Shown: positions 11,516-20,948 of the stretch, in pieces | Numbering within the stretch: the first letter of the stretch is position 1 | How the letters are laid out: each line of letters begins with the position of its first letter | NCBI RefSeq assembly: GCF_000497045.1 | Contig: NW_015961960.1 | Coordinates: 126,853 to 190,852 of the forward strand | Length of the DNA: 64,000 bases | Direction of reading: 5' to 3' | Source of the DNA: Kalmanozyma brasiliensis GHG001 | Taxonomy: Eukaryota > Basidiomycota > Ustilaginomycetes > Ustilaginales | Position numbers and translations under genes: made by a program | The notes under the pieces: model-generated | Seen by the model: only the letters and a program-made list of their open reading frames with translations | What the model was told of the DNA's origin: nothing | The model's database searches: none

Positions 11516-12054
11516 ATGTTGATCAAAGTAAAGACGCTCACGGGCAAGGGTAAGTTCCTCGCTTCGTTGATCGGCCTTCTCACCTGCCCTTCCTGACTGT
11601 CCATATCTTCCCGCATCGTCTGACTCGTAACGTGGCCTCATCACTTCCCGGCGCCGCAACAGAGATCGAGCTGGACATCGAGCAGACGGACAAGATCCAG
11701 CGCATCAAGGAGCGCGTCGAGGAGAAGGAGGGCATCCCACCAGCCCAGCAGCGCCTCATCTTTGGCGGCAAGCAGATGTGCGTCCCATTTCCCCTTTCAC
11801 TTGATTCGATGGTATAGGCATAGCTGACATTCTGCGGATTTGGATGCCGCGCAAAAACAGGCACGACGAAAAGACGGCCAAGGACTTCGGCGTCGAAGGC
11901 GGCAGTGTTTTGCATGTGAGTGGTGACCCTTCAAACCCCCGTTCAAGCCCTGGGACGAAATGTGCTGCGGAAAGGCGGGGACGGTATGCTGACACACTTG
12001 AGAATCGTATTTGTCGTACAGCTGGTGCTCGCACTCCGTGGAGGTTCCCTCTAG
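11516..12054 (+). CDS. RUB1: NEDD8/Rub1 ubiquitin-like modifier, four exons
   Basis: Exons 11516-11549, 11663-11777, 11861-11915 and 12022-12054 join to a 78-residue protein. It starts [18 protein letters not shown], contains [20 protein letters not shown], and ends LVLALRGG followed by Ser-Leu. LALRGG is the diagnostic tail of NEDD8 (ubiquitin has LRLRGG). The two residues after the GG must be cut off by a Yuh1/UCHL3-type hydrolase before the protein can be attached to cullins by the Ula1-Uba3/Ubc12 pathway. Introns are 113, 83 and 106 nt, with donors GTAAGT, GTGCGT and GTGAGT, and CTGAC branch sites near 11823 and 11984. The gene is unusually intron-rich compared with its neighbours. Confidence 0.95.
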
Positions 12055-12375
12055 ACGCCGCGGAATGGAGCTCCCCCTCATCCTGCATTGACCGCCTTGT
12101 ACCCATAGCTTCAGCCCATACAACTAGCGTCTTTTCTACTCGAAGCACTTCGTCTTGCTCAATAAGCACGTCGATGTGTCCGACAGGGGTGAGCCACAGA
12201 CGAAATGAGTTGCAGCTCCCAGCGAGGGATTAGCAGGCACTTCACTCAGATCAGTCGACCTACAATCGCTTCGCACACCTCCATCAGCACACACATCTCG
12301 CTCGACTCGTCATCTTTCAACATGTTTTCCTCGTCATCTTTCAACATGTTTCCTCTGAAAGCTCGACGTGCGAGC
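12055..12375. other. Short convergent region between RUB1 and HTS1 stops
   Basis: 321 bases carrying the 3' UTRs of two convergent genes. The only structure seen is a near-perfect tandem duplication at 12307-12353. Confidence 0.5.
12307..12353. repeat. 24-bp tandem duplication
   Basis: Two adjacent copies of a unit beginning TCGTCATCTTTCAACATG. The second copy, from 12331, has one T fewer. It lies just downstream of the HTS1 stop codon. Confidence 0.8.
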
Positions 12376-14286
12376 CTAGATGATGCTCTCCCTCTCCTTC
12401 AGCGCCACAGCGCCCTTACCCGCACCGAGGCCCTTCAAATACTCGACCAACCCGTCCAACCTGACCACCTCACCCTGGCCCTGTCCCTCATCCGACTCCT
12501 TGCCCTTCTGCTGCTTGACTCTAACCTCCCTGGTCTCGCCATTCCACTCGTTGGGCGCCAGAATCACCGCAAACGGAATGCCCTCCTTGTCCACCACGCC
12601 GAACTGCGCCGGCAGCTTGGGTTTGGCCTTGTGCATGAACTCGGCCTTGATGCCTGCGTCCCAGAGCATCTTGCTCACCTGCATGCGTTCCTTGAGCAAC
12701 CCCTCGCCGCCGATGGACATGACGTAGACGTCGGTGTCCTTAGCACGGATGGTGCGTTGGTTGGCGGCTTCCTTTTCGCGAAGACGTTGCATCATGATGG
12801 CAAAGACGCGCTCGACGCCGATCGAGACGCCGACGCAGGGGACTGCATCGGGCTTTTTGGAACCGGAAAACATGCCGACCAGGTTATCGTATCGACCGCC
12901 GGCGGCGATGGAGCCGACGCCAACGGTGGATTCGTCCACCTCGTCGTCGTCGCCCCCCTTCTTCTTCTTTTTGAGGGTCTTGTCCGCGCCACCGGCGGTA
13001 GGCTCGCCCGTGAACCCAGGAGGCGCAGATGCCGACGTGACAGCCTCGTAGATGAGTCCCGTATAGTAGTCCAACCCGCGCGCAAGGCTCAGGTCGAAAC
13101 TCATCCGATCCGCAATACCATACACATCCAGGTAGTCAAACAACAGCTCCATATCCTTCACTCCCGCACTCGCCGTCTTGTGTCCCATCATCGTCGCGTC
13201 CGTCTTCAACTTCTCCAACAGGTCTCGTCCACCTTTGAGTTTGACATACTCGCCGATCTTGTCGGCCACGTCCTCGGCCAGGCCCTTGTCGACGGTCATC
13301 TCCCGACGCACTTCGGACCAGGGGCTCTTGTCCAGCTTGTCGACGGCCGAGCTGATGGTGCGGATCTTGTCGGCGGGGACGCCGCAGATGTCAAAGATGC
13401 CATCGAGGATCTTCCTGTGGTTGATCTTGATGGTGAAGCCCTCCATGCCCAGGGCGTCGAGTGCTTCGACGAGGATGCACAGCACCTCGGAATCGGGCAC
13501 CATGGGATCGTACACGCCCGCAATGTCGATATCGCACTGGTAGAATTCGCGGAAGCGACCTTTGCTCATCGCTGGTTGATCGCGACGGTAGACCTTGGCA
13601 ATGTGGTATCGTTTGACGTTGCCGTATTCGGACTGGTTCATGGCGACGAACCTCGCAAAGGGGACGGTGAGATCGTAGCGGAGCGAGCACAGCTCACCAC
13701 CCTGATCCTGCAGGTCGTAGATGAGCTTCGAGTCCTCGCCATACTTGCCGGAGAGGATCTCTTTGAGCTCAAACACGGGCGTGTCGATGGTCACAGCGCC
13801 GTGGGCGGAAAAGACCTCTTCGATGGTCGAAAAGATGCGCTTGCGAAGCGACATGGCGAGCGGCTCCCAGTCGCGCGTTCCCTTGGGCGTCTTGAGCGTG
13901 AACTTGACCTCTTGTTTGGAGGAGCCCGCCTTGGAAGAGCCGAGACCGAGCGCGGCGAGCTGCGCCTCGAGCTTCTTCAGCTTGCCGATCTCGGCCTTGA
14001 GCGTCGTCTGGTCTGTGTTGGAAGCGCGGAGCTGCTGCACTTTCGAGTCCTGCTCGGCCCTCTCGGCCTGCAGCGAGGCGATCTTTTGCTGATCGGCGTC
14101 GGACATCTCTGCTGAAGGTGCTGAGCCGGATCGCAGGTATTTGAGGAGTTGCTCGTCGGACACTTGCTTGTTGGAGAAGAAGCGAGGCTGTGGGCGAAGT
14201 GCGGGTGCTTTTCGGGACGCAAGCGCAGATGCGAGGGAGCCGAGTGGGTAAGTCGAAGGTCGGATGCAGGACCGCAAGAGAGACAT
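12376..14286 (-). CDS. HTS1: Histidyl-tRNA synthetase, probably cytosolic and mitochondrial
   Basis: A 636-residue class II synthetase that charges tRNA-His. Domains in order: an Arg/Ser-rich mitochondrial-type presequence (1-60), a WHEP-like helical segment (about 64-118), the catalytic core with TPKGTRDW (133-140), [16 protein letters not shown] (202-217) and motif 2 [13 protein letters not shown] (245-257), the histidine-specific motif [12 protein letters not shown] (403-414), [13 protein letters not shown] (461-473), and the C-terminal anticodon-binding domain (about 515-625). A Lys/Asp-rich insert sits at 436-457. The first ATG is at 14286. A second in-frame ATG at 14106 (Met61) directly precedes the WHEP segment and would give a cytosolic form without the presequence, as in yeast HTS1. 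The gene diverges from USE1 across 317 bp. Confidence 0.95.
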   Translation of the reverse strand: MSLLRSCIRPSTYPLGSLASALASRKAPALRPQPRFFSNKQVSDEQLLKYLRSGSAPSAEMSDADQQKIASLQAERAEQDSKVQQLRASNTDQTTLKAEIGKLKKLEAQLAALGLGSSKAGSSKQEVKFTLKTPKGTRDWEPLAMSLRKRIFSTIEEVFSAHGAVTIDTPVFELKEILSGKYGEDSKLIYDLQDQGGELCSLRYDLTVPFARFVAMNQSEYGNVKRYHIAKVYRRDQPAMSKGRFREFYQCDIDIAGVYDPMVPDSEVLCILVEALDALGMEGFTIKINHRKILDGIFDICGVPADKIRTISSAVDKLDKSPWSEVRREMTVDKGLAEDVADKIGEYVKLKGGRDLLEKLKTDATMMGHKTASAGVKDMELLFDYLDVYGIADRMSFDLSLARGLDYYTGLIYEAVTSASAPPGFTGEPTAGGADKTLKKKKKGGDDDEVDESTVGVGSIAAGGRYDNLVGMFSGSKKPDAVPCVGVSIGVERVFAIMMQRLREKEAANQRTIRAKDTDVYVMSIGGEGLLKERMQVSKMLWDAGIKAEFMHKAKPKLPAQFGVVDKEGIPFAVILAPNEWNGETREVRVKQQKGKESDEGQGQGEVVRLDGLVEYLKGLGAGKGAVALKERESII

Positions 14287-14603
14287 CAAAGGACGGTGGT
14301 GATGACGATCGAGGTTTTATGTGTAGTCTTGCGATGATGAGAAGATGAGGGTATGGAGCATCGAGAAAGATAGAAGAAAGCTAGCCGAGTCAGACCGCAA
14401 AAGAGCCCTTTTTGACATTTTGAGTGTGCGCTGCGTCAATTGCACGTGATTTTTCGCTCTAACATCTTCTCCAAAAGCGCCGAGTCCCGAGGTCTGTGCT
14501 CTCAAAAGTAACAGCTCCACCTCGACATCTCGACACCTCGACACCCCCCTCGTTCAGCTTCTCTTCCCTACCACCAAGCCCCCGTTCTCTGGTGCTGTTC
14601 ATA
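14287..14603. promoter_or_regulatory. Divergent promoter region HTS1/USE1
   Basis: 317 bases between two divergent start codons. It includes three tandem copies of an 8-mer, CTCGACAY (14521-14544), in the USE1 leader. No TATA element is evident. Confidence 0.5.
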
Positions 14604-15695
14604 ATGTCGACAAACTCCTCAGCCTCACCGCTAGCGGACGCGCAACTGTCAGCAAGCGCACGACACCAATTTCAGCAATACCTCACTCGCCTACCCACCG
14701 CCTCCTCCTCGCGCGCCGCCCCACCTCCCGACCTCAACGCGCTCCTCCAACGCAGCGCCGCTCTTGCATCTCGTGTCGATGCAGTCCACGCACAGGTATC
14801 ATCCGACGACATAAGCAGCCGCCCTGATGATCCACAGCTCTTCTGGTCCACCACGACGCTTCTGACGCAGCTTCGCGAGGTGTCTCACCAGCTTCGGCAG
14901 GCATCGTCAAGCGCAGGAGATAGGAAAGCGTGCGAGGCAGCACTGATGAGGACGCAGCAGGACGTCGAGATCGTCGACTCGATCCTGAGAATGCTGTCCG
15001 TGTCAGGTGGACAGGGCTCGAGGGATGTATTCACTGCTCCTGTGGGGTCTCAGCCCGCGGTCGCTGCGCCGTCGAACGCCGGCCCTACGAGAGGCACAAG
15101 GAAAGGATACGAGTATTGGAAACAGCGAACGCTCGCCGCTATCGATGCGGACGACGGTGACAACCACACCGACTCTTCTCACGATGATGAGGGCTCGGGC
15201 GCAGAATCGGTCCTCACCGATCCGGACATCCACGTTGCATCCACCAAAGACACCACCCCTCTCGCCGGGCTCAAACCGCAACCTCCGCACGAGGACGAGG
15301 ACGACATGGAACAGTACAACCGATCGCTTAAAGCCAACCAAGCCAAACAGCCCGCTCCCAGCACCAGCACCGCACCAACCACGACCTCAGCGAGCGAAAC
15401 AATCCTCCAATCGGACCGCGCGACCCACGAGGCGCTCTCCTCCGAACTCCTCCGCATGGCTTCCGTTCTCAAATCCAACTCGGTCGCCTTCGCCGACTCT
15501 CTCGAGCGCGATCGTCTCCTCCTCGAGAAAGCCGGCACCGATCTCGGCCAAAATCTCGACCTCATGACACGCACACGGGGACGACTCGGCGTCTACTCGA
15601 AAAAAGCTCGTGGCATGGGCTGGTTCACCCTCTCCGCCATCCTCGTCGTCGTCGTTAGCTGGATGATCATGTTCTTACTCATTCGTTTGACCTAA
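14604..15695 (+). CDS. USE1: USE1-like SNARE of Golgi-to-ER transport
   Basis: A 363-residue tail-anchored protein. The N-terminal two thirds are Ser/Ala-rich and poorly conserved. Residues about 270-335 form a helical SNARE-like region (EALSSELLRMASVLKSNS, then a segment rich in acidic residues and Leu), followed by one C-terminal membrane anchor (about 339-360, hydrophobic LSAILVVVVSWMIMFLLI) with only three residues after it. This order is that of Use1/Slt1, a SNARE at the ER that receives COPI retrograde vesicles with Ufe1, Sec20 and Sec22. The ATG at 14604 is the first in frame; the open frame upstream has no ATG. The stop lies 2 bp from that of the convergent NTO1. Confidence 0.8.
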   Translation: MSTNSSASPLADAQLSASARHQFQQYLTRLPTASSSRAAPPPDLNALLQRSAALASRVDAVHAQVSSDDISSRPDDPQLFWSTTTLLTQLREVSHQLRQASSSAGDRKACEAALMRTQQDVEIVDSILRMLSVSGGQGSRDVFTAPVGSQPAVAAPSNAGPTRGTRKGYEYWKQRTLAAIDADDGDNHTDSSHDDEGSGAESVLTDPDIHVASTKDTTPLAGLKPQPPHEDEDDMEQYNRSLKANQAKQPAPSTSTAPTTTSASETILQSDRATHEALSSELLRMASVLKSNSVAFADSLERDRLLLEKAGTDLGQNLDLMTRTRGRLGVYSKKARGMGWFTLSAILVVVVSWMIMFLLIRLT

Positions 15696-15697
15696 CA

Positions 15698-18600
15698 TCA
15701 CATCTTGGATCGTGCCTCGTCGTACGCTTCCCGGACCAGTTTCGCCTGCCCCTTCGAGTGGGACTTTTTGGAGGCCAGCTTGAGATACTTTTCGTCCACC
15801 CGGTCGTCGATGAGCAGAGGAGCGAGTTTGTCGGCCGCCACCCATCCCCAGGTGGTTTGCTTGCCGAAGAACTTGATGGCAACCCGTGCATCGTTTGACT
15901 GATATTTGAGCAATTCGCGAGGTAGTTTTGAGCGGTCGGTGATGACGATGCCGGGATGGTGCGGGAATCTCTCCATTTTGGCCCACACCCGCGTGCCCTC
16001 CCCCGGTGGGTTGGTAATAAAATCGAGCGGCAATGCTGATGTGGAGCGTTGTCGACTCGAGGTTGCGGGCGATACAGAGCGGTCGGCAGAGACGGTGCGG
16101 GTGCGTGCGCTGCGTCGTAGAGAGCTGGGTGTCTCGCTGGCGGCAGCTTCTGAAGGACCTTCGGAGACTTGGCTGTTCTCCCTCTTGACAGTGCGCTTTG
16201 ATCTGGTCTGCCTTCCTTGCGCGGAAGTGCCGGCGTGCTTCTCACCTTCATCCTCCGAAGTGAGCGGGGAGCTGGCTGCCGTTTCCGCCTTCTGATCGTC
16301 CTCCGGTTCGGGCTTCGCCACAGATGCTCTGCGACCGCTGCTCCGGCGTCTACTAGTCCCGACTGCTGGCGTGGTGTCAACCTGCCGGCTTGACGACGGA
16401 ACGGTGCGCGATCGTGGACGCTGCTGAGGTGTCATCGCGGCGGCGGCTACCTGCTCAGAGATCTGGCTGAGGTCCATGGGTGCCGGCGATTCAGGCGCAG
16501 AGATCTTGCGTGGACGCTGGCCGATCATCTCCGGTCTGGCTGCAGCATTGCGATGACGCTTGGAGCCCTCTGGAAGCACCCATCCGGAATTGAAGAGCAG
16601 GAACGAATCGTGTGCGCCAACGTCTCCGTTGACCTGGACGCCTTCTTGCGCTTCTGCTGACATTTGCGACGCCGATCTGGTCATGGAAGCTGCTTCTGGC
16701 TTCTTGGCACTCTGCGTACCTGCATTTTCGGTGGATGCTGGCTTGGCTGAGCTCTGCGATCGGAGGCGTTTGTTGCGCGCTGGCGTCGCAGGGACGGCTT
16801 CTGTGGCCGGGTCCTGCGCCTTTTCGGATTCTGCCTCCAGAGCGATGGACCGACGCGTGCTTCTCCTTTCAATCGGGGCCGGAGGCTCCGTGTTCGATGC
16901 TTTGCGCTTCCGTGGTACCTTCGGCGCCGCGTCCTCTGCGGTTCCCGCGGTTGCCGGGGCCTTAGCAGCCTTCTGATTCTTGGACGAGGACACAGGTGAC
17001 ACTCGAGCCGGCGGCGCAGGCGGAGGCGGTGGAACGTACACTTCGCGAACGAAGTCGTCCATCAGGTTGAGTACCGGCGTGAGGCCCCTCCGCTTCGAGT
17101 GCTGGCCTACTTCATTCTCGCCTTGTCCCTCCTCTTCAGCCTTGATGGGCACACTCGACGGCATCGGATGCGTACCGTACGCTTGCTGCCTGATATCCAG
17201 CTCCTCTTCATCTTCCATCGCACGATAGTCTCGGAGCAGAGAGATCAGGTCTGATGGGGGCTCGAGGCCCAACTCGAGCAGCTGACGACGAGTCTCGGCG
17301 TCAACCGAAGGTGAATTTTGCATCGTCAGCGAGGCTGCTTCATCACCTTCGGCCACGTCGTCTTCCATCGGCGGCTCTGTCTGCCGCTGTTCGACCATTC
17401 TGTGCTCGTGCACACGGAGATGCGACGTCTCGATTGCTTGCAACTCGGCAAAGACCTCGGGTATCATCTTGAGGATCTTGGTGGCGGCCTTGTGGTAAGG
17501 GGTATCCGGCTTGTTGTAGGTCATGGAGTTGGTAGCAATCTTGAGCACGTCCTCGCGCATCTCTCCGACCGTGTCGTACACTTTGAGGTGGATCTTGTCC
17601 TTGATGGTCGCCCAGTCCATAGGCTCTCTGATGATATCGTAGTAGTCAGGCACGTCGATCTTGGAGACGGGCAATGCAAAGTAGCCGAATCTGTCAGCAG
17701 CTTCGAACTTTGCAATAGCGGCACGAAGGTCGGTATGAAAGGGAAAGAGCACGGGCTCCACGAGCGAATTGCGGATCTCTTGTGCTTGGCGCAGCTTCTC
17801 CTTCTCGCGTTTGCGGACCTGTTCGACGAGCATGCGCACACGCTCGAGGTCTCCTCGAATGCTTCGGAGAAAGTGGAGCTTCTTGGCCTTTTGAGCGTCG
17901 GTCTGCTCTTTGTTGTTCGTGGAGGCAGTCCAGGGCTCGAGGTGGAGCCGTTTGAGGAGCGGCGCACCCCGGCGGGCCTCGCGTTTCAAGGACCAATAGC
18001 GGGCGATGAGCTGCAATGCGGTTGCCTTCTTGCGCAGGTGTAATTTGGTGATGTACTCGAGCACGCGGTTGGCAATGTAAGCGGGAACGAGCGGAGGTCC
18101 CGCCTTGAAGCTCTTCTTGTAGGCACGGGCCGACTTGGAGGTGCTCTTCGGGTCGGCAGCGGACGATGCCCCGTCATGGCTGCCGACCATGGAGCTACGG
18201 CGGCTGACCGAGATTAACGGCGCTCCGATGCCTGACTCGACGGACATTTCGCGTGCGCGTGAAGAAACAAGAGGCGATGCACGATAGGAGGTCTCGGACC
18301 GCTCGTCATCGAGGGCCCCTTGTCGACCAAAGTCGACTTTGAATTGGTCGCGCATCTCGGGGGGCATGTGCCTGTGACAGCAGGCTCGCAGCACCTCGGG
18401 CCCCTCGTCATCGCTGCCGTCCGAATCCTCGTAAAGATGATGTGAGACGCGGGTGCGCTCCGTGCGAAAGAGAAGCCCTGCTTTGCGAGCGCAAGTGACG
18501 TGGAAGGCAGTGAAGCAGGAGCGATTGTCGCACTGAATGCAGGCGCCCATTCTGTATCTGCACAGGTAGCACTGCAGCTTCCACCTCGCTTTCGGGATTC

Positions 18601-19372
18601 GCTCCACGCTGTCGATGGGCTCCATGTAGACGGGATTGCTGACGCCCGTCTCTGGAATCCACATGGCGCAGAGAAGATGAGCCCATTTGCCAGTGGTAGT
18701 TTGCTTGAAAGCGCCGCCCTCGTGCGGACAAAGGATGCACGATACGGCACGGTCAGGTGAGACGGTGCATTTGCGACAGAGCCACTGGCCTTCAGGGATG
18801 TAGGGAATGCCGTAGCAATCCTGGTGGACGGCGAGATTGCATCCGTCGCAGAAGACGATGGCATTCGAGTTTTCGCATTCTCCATCATCGCAGATGGCGC
18901 ACTTGCTGTCTTCGCCATCTTCCGAGTCTTCCTCGTCGGCATCAGCACCGTCAGCTGCCGCGTCTGCGCCCGCTCCATGCCTCGCTTTGGGCGGGACCCG
19001 GTTCATCAGGTCGAACCATTCTTTCTCTAGCTGATCAAGGATGATCTCGAAGACCTCGTACGAGATGCTATCGAGTCCCTGACTGCGCCTGTCGTGGTTG
19101 AGAGCGTCGAGCCACTCTTGATCCTGCTCATCCATGTCATATTCGACCTGCTTTTTGAGATCGCCCTCGATGGGCTCAAGGTAGCGAATGTAGTGGTCTG
19201 GCTTATCGTAATTTGAGCTGTCATTGTAGCCGAAAGGAAGAGCATGAGGCTCGATGATGCCTGGTGGTATGTGAAAAATGAGCGCTTCATCTGGTGGCAC
19301 TTTGCGAAAGCTGACCTTAGGAAGTGAGGAGGCCAAGGGTATATTGTTGGGTTGGGAAGGAATGCCCGGCAT
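15698..19372 (-). CDS. NTO1: NTO1/BRPF-like PHD-bromodomain-PWWP chromatin protein
   Basis: A 1224-residue single-exon protein with the full BRPF architecture: an Epl1-like N-terminal segment (about 20-125, with YDMDEQDQEWLDALN), a first PHD finger (158-203, CAICDDGECENSN then CDGCNLAVHQDCYG), a zinc knuckle plus extended second PHD (about 208-318, ending in a cluster with HVTCARKAG), a bromodomain (about 560-640, with YYDIIREPMDW and MTYNKPDT) and a C-terminal PWWP domain (about 1110-1200, GTRVWAKMERFPHHPG). Nto1 is the scaffold of the NuA3-type H3 acetyltransferase complex and reads methylated and acetylated histone tails. The region 690-1100 is low-complexity and basic. Having the PWWP in the same chain matches animal BRPF proteins; budding yeast splits this function to Pdp3 (known biology, not seen here). 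Confidence 0.92.
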   Translation of the reverse strand: MPGIPSQPNNIPLASSLPKVSFRKVPPDEALIFHIPPGIIEPHALPFGYNDSSNYDKPDHYIRYLEPIEGDLKKQVEYDMDEQDQEWLDALNHDRRSQGLDSISYEVFEIILDQLEKEWFDLMNRVPPKARHGAGADAAADGADADEEDSEDGEDSKCAICDDGECENSNAIVFCDGCNLAVHQDCYGIPYIPEGQWLCRKCTVSPDRAVSCILCPHEGGAFKQTTTGKWAHLLCAMWIPETGVSNPVYMEPIDSVERIPKARWKLQCYLCRYRMGACIQCDNRSCFTAFHVTCARKAGLLFRTERTRVSHHLYEDSDGSDDEGPEVLRACCHRHMPPEMRDQFKVDFGRQGALDDERSETSYRASPLVSSRAREMSVESGIGAPLISVSRRSSMVGSHDGASSAADPKSTSKSARAYKKSFKAGPPLVPAYIANRVLEYITKLHLRKKATALQLIARYWSLKREARRGAPLLKRLHLEPWTASTNNKEQTDAQKAKKLHFLRSIRGDLERVRMLVEQVRKREKEKLRQAQEIRNSLVEPVLFPFHTDLRAAIAKFEAADRFGYFALPVSKIDVPDYYDIIREPMDWATIKDKIHLKVYDTVGEMREDVLKIATNSMTYNKPDTPYHKAATKILKMIPEVFAELQAIETSHLRVHEHRMVEQRQTEPPMEDDVAEGDEAASLTMQNSPSVDAETRRQLLELGLEPPSDLISLLRDYRAMEDEEELDIRQQAYGTHPMPSSVPIKAEEEGQGENEVGQHSKRRGLTPVLNLMDDFVREVYVPPPPPAPPARVSPVSSSKNQKAAKAPATAGTAEDAAPKVPRKRKASNTEPPAPIERRSTRRSIALEAESEKAQDPATEAVPATPARNKRLRSQSSAKPASTENAGTQSAKKPEAASMTRSASQMSAEAQEGVQVNGDVGAHDSFLLFNSGWVLPEGSKRHRNAAARPEMIGQRPRKISAPESPAPMDLSQISEQVAAAAMTPQQRPRSRTVPSSSRQVDTTPAVGTSRRRSSGRRASVAKPEPEDDQKAETAASSPLTSEDEGEKHAGTSAQGRQTRSKRTVKRENSQVSEGPSEAAASETPSSLRRSARTRTVSADRSVSPATSSRQRSTSALPLDFITNPPGEGTRVWAKMERFPHHPGIVITDRSKLPRELLKYQSNDARVAIKFFGKQTTWGWVAADKLAPLLIDDRVDEKYLKLASKKSHSKGQAKLVREAYDEARSKM

Positions 19373-19960
19373 GGCTGCCAGTCAAAGGGAAAGCGAGTCG
19401 CTGACCCGCCTAGCCTAATACTATGAGACGATCGCTGTGGGACGATGCATTGCGTTGCTGGAAGGACGGGGTTGCGCTAGTTAGTCGCGTTTGGCGACCG
19501 GTGAGGCGCTCAAGGTCGTGACTGATGGTGGTTCGGCCTGGTCGGCGTGTGTGTGTATGCAATGAATGAGCGTCAATAGCTACCGTGAGATAAGCGCGGT
19601 AGCTGGCGTGGACGAAAGAGTGTCGAAGGGGCTGCTGGTGAGGTGGGTTGTAAGGAAGGTAGCTGCTGTCAGTGATGATGGTCCATGCTGGTATGCTGCT
19701 GGTTGACTGAGCATTTTGGCGGAGTGCGTTGGTTTCAGCGCGTGCAGGACCCTTCTTTCTCGCGTTGCAGTTACAGACCCAATTTTCTCATGTGTTAGGG
19801 TCGAGCTGCATACAGCTTGGAAATTTGCGCCGGGTCCCGGTCAGCACCGCCTGAGCCTTTTTTGAGAGGCTTCTGAGCTCAGAGTTGCCCTTACCTCTGC
19901 TCGCCACTGACACCATACTCACCACCAACACTTCAACAGCACCAAGCACAACACACAAGC
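19373..19960. promoter_or_regulatory. Divergent promoter region NTO1/COA3
   Basis: 588 bases with no credible coding frame, between divergent start codons. It contains short GT tracts near 19548. No other element is evident. Confidence 0.5.
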
Positions 19961-20434
19961 ATGCCGTCCCTTCCGTTTTTCAGGACGGCCTCCGGCTCCG
20001 CCTCCCGCACAATCATGGCGGCAAGGTACAACTCGACCCAAGCTGGCAGCGGCCCATCCTACGGCTCGGCAACCCGCTCAACCGTCCCTCCTCGTTCAAC
20101 ACATGCGACGTACCACCCTGACGGCTATGGCATCTCGGAAGGCCTCAAGCGTGCACGCAAGCCCTATCGCGTACGAAACATCCTCACTGGCTCGCTGATC
20201 ATGGGCTTCGCCACGAGCGTCTACTTCTACTCGATCTCAAAGGTAAGTACTCCCACCGTCACGTGCGCCCTCACGAAGCAATCGCTGACACCACATTTGC
20301 TGCTCTCCTTTCAACTTCAACTACAACCACAGGTGAAGCAAGACGACTTCTCAGATTTGGCCGAGATCAGGGCACCCACTGCAACGGACTCGGCACCTGT
20401 TACCACCGAGTCGGACCACAAGCACAAAGTATGA
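19961..20434 (+). CDS. COA3: Cytochrome c oxidase assembly factor COA3
   Basis: Exons 19961-20242 and 20333-20434 give 127 residues. The N-terminus is Ser/Arg-rich, like a mitochondrial presequence. A conserved basic stretch LKRARKPYRVRN (62-73) leads into one membrane span (about 73-92), followed by the Coa3 signature SISKVKQDDFSDL across the splice junction. Coa3/Cox25 is an inner-membrane protein that works with Cox14 and Mss51 to couple COX1 translation to assembly. The intron (donor GTAAGT at 20243, CTGAC branch at 20285, CAG acceptor) is 90 nt and has no in-frame stop, so an unspliced message would encode 157 residues with 30 extra inserted after the membrane span. Confidence 0.85.
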   Translation: MPSLPFFRTASGSASRTIMAARYNSTQAGSGPSYGSATRSTVPPRSTHATYHPDGYGISEGLKRARKPYRVRNILTGSLIMGFATSVYFYSISKVSTPTVTCALTKQSLTPHLLLSFQLQLQPQVKQDDFSDLAEIRAPTATDSAPVTTESDHKHKV

Positions 20435-20948
20435 TACCAGAAGCGCATGCAGGAATACACACATCTCCACTCTTCTACCACTACGACAAGCTGAAATATT
20501 TCCTGGGCTGACTTGACAAAGGTGGCGCACCCGTTCGCCGGAGAGTTGGACGGCCAGCCTCCCTTCGACACGATTATCTCAGGCTCTGCTGGCTCCGACT
20601 ACCACTTTTTTCGGAATCTGAGTGATCCTGAAGAGCCGCAACTTGATAGAGGTACAGCTGTTAAGCTATACACGCTCCTGTCTTGGCCTCCTTCGAATGT
20701 GCTAGCGATGCGCCAGCCCTCGAGAGCTGAGTGCGTTCCCACAGATGGTCTGTTGTCGGCGGTGGTTTGCAGAAGGCTTAGCCGCGTTCCGAAAAAAAGC
20801 GGGCTGGTAACCTCCACTTTTGACAGCTGCTCAGCAAGCTGATGAGCGTCGTGACACATAAGGCTTCCCTTTGTTCCGACCGCACCGTCCACACCTGACG
20901 CTGAACACACGGCGCTTGACTACTTGCGACGTCAAGCACACGCTGACG
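20435..20948. other. Intergenic region COA3 to scramblase gene
   Basis: 514 bases between two plus-strand genes, with no convincing coding frame. A sequence matching the reverse complement of ACAAAGGGA lies at 20866-20874 and is probably chance. Confidence 0.45.

Noticed and set aside
12205..14115. 636-codon plus-strand open frame opposite HTS1
   Set aside because: Codon-aligned shadow of a biased gene; the translation has no known domain, while the opposite strand is a complete histidyl-tRNA synthetase.
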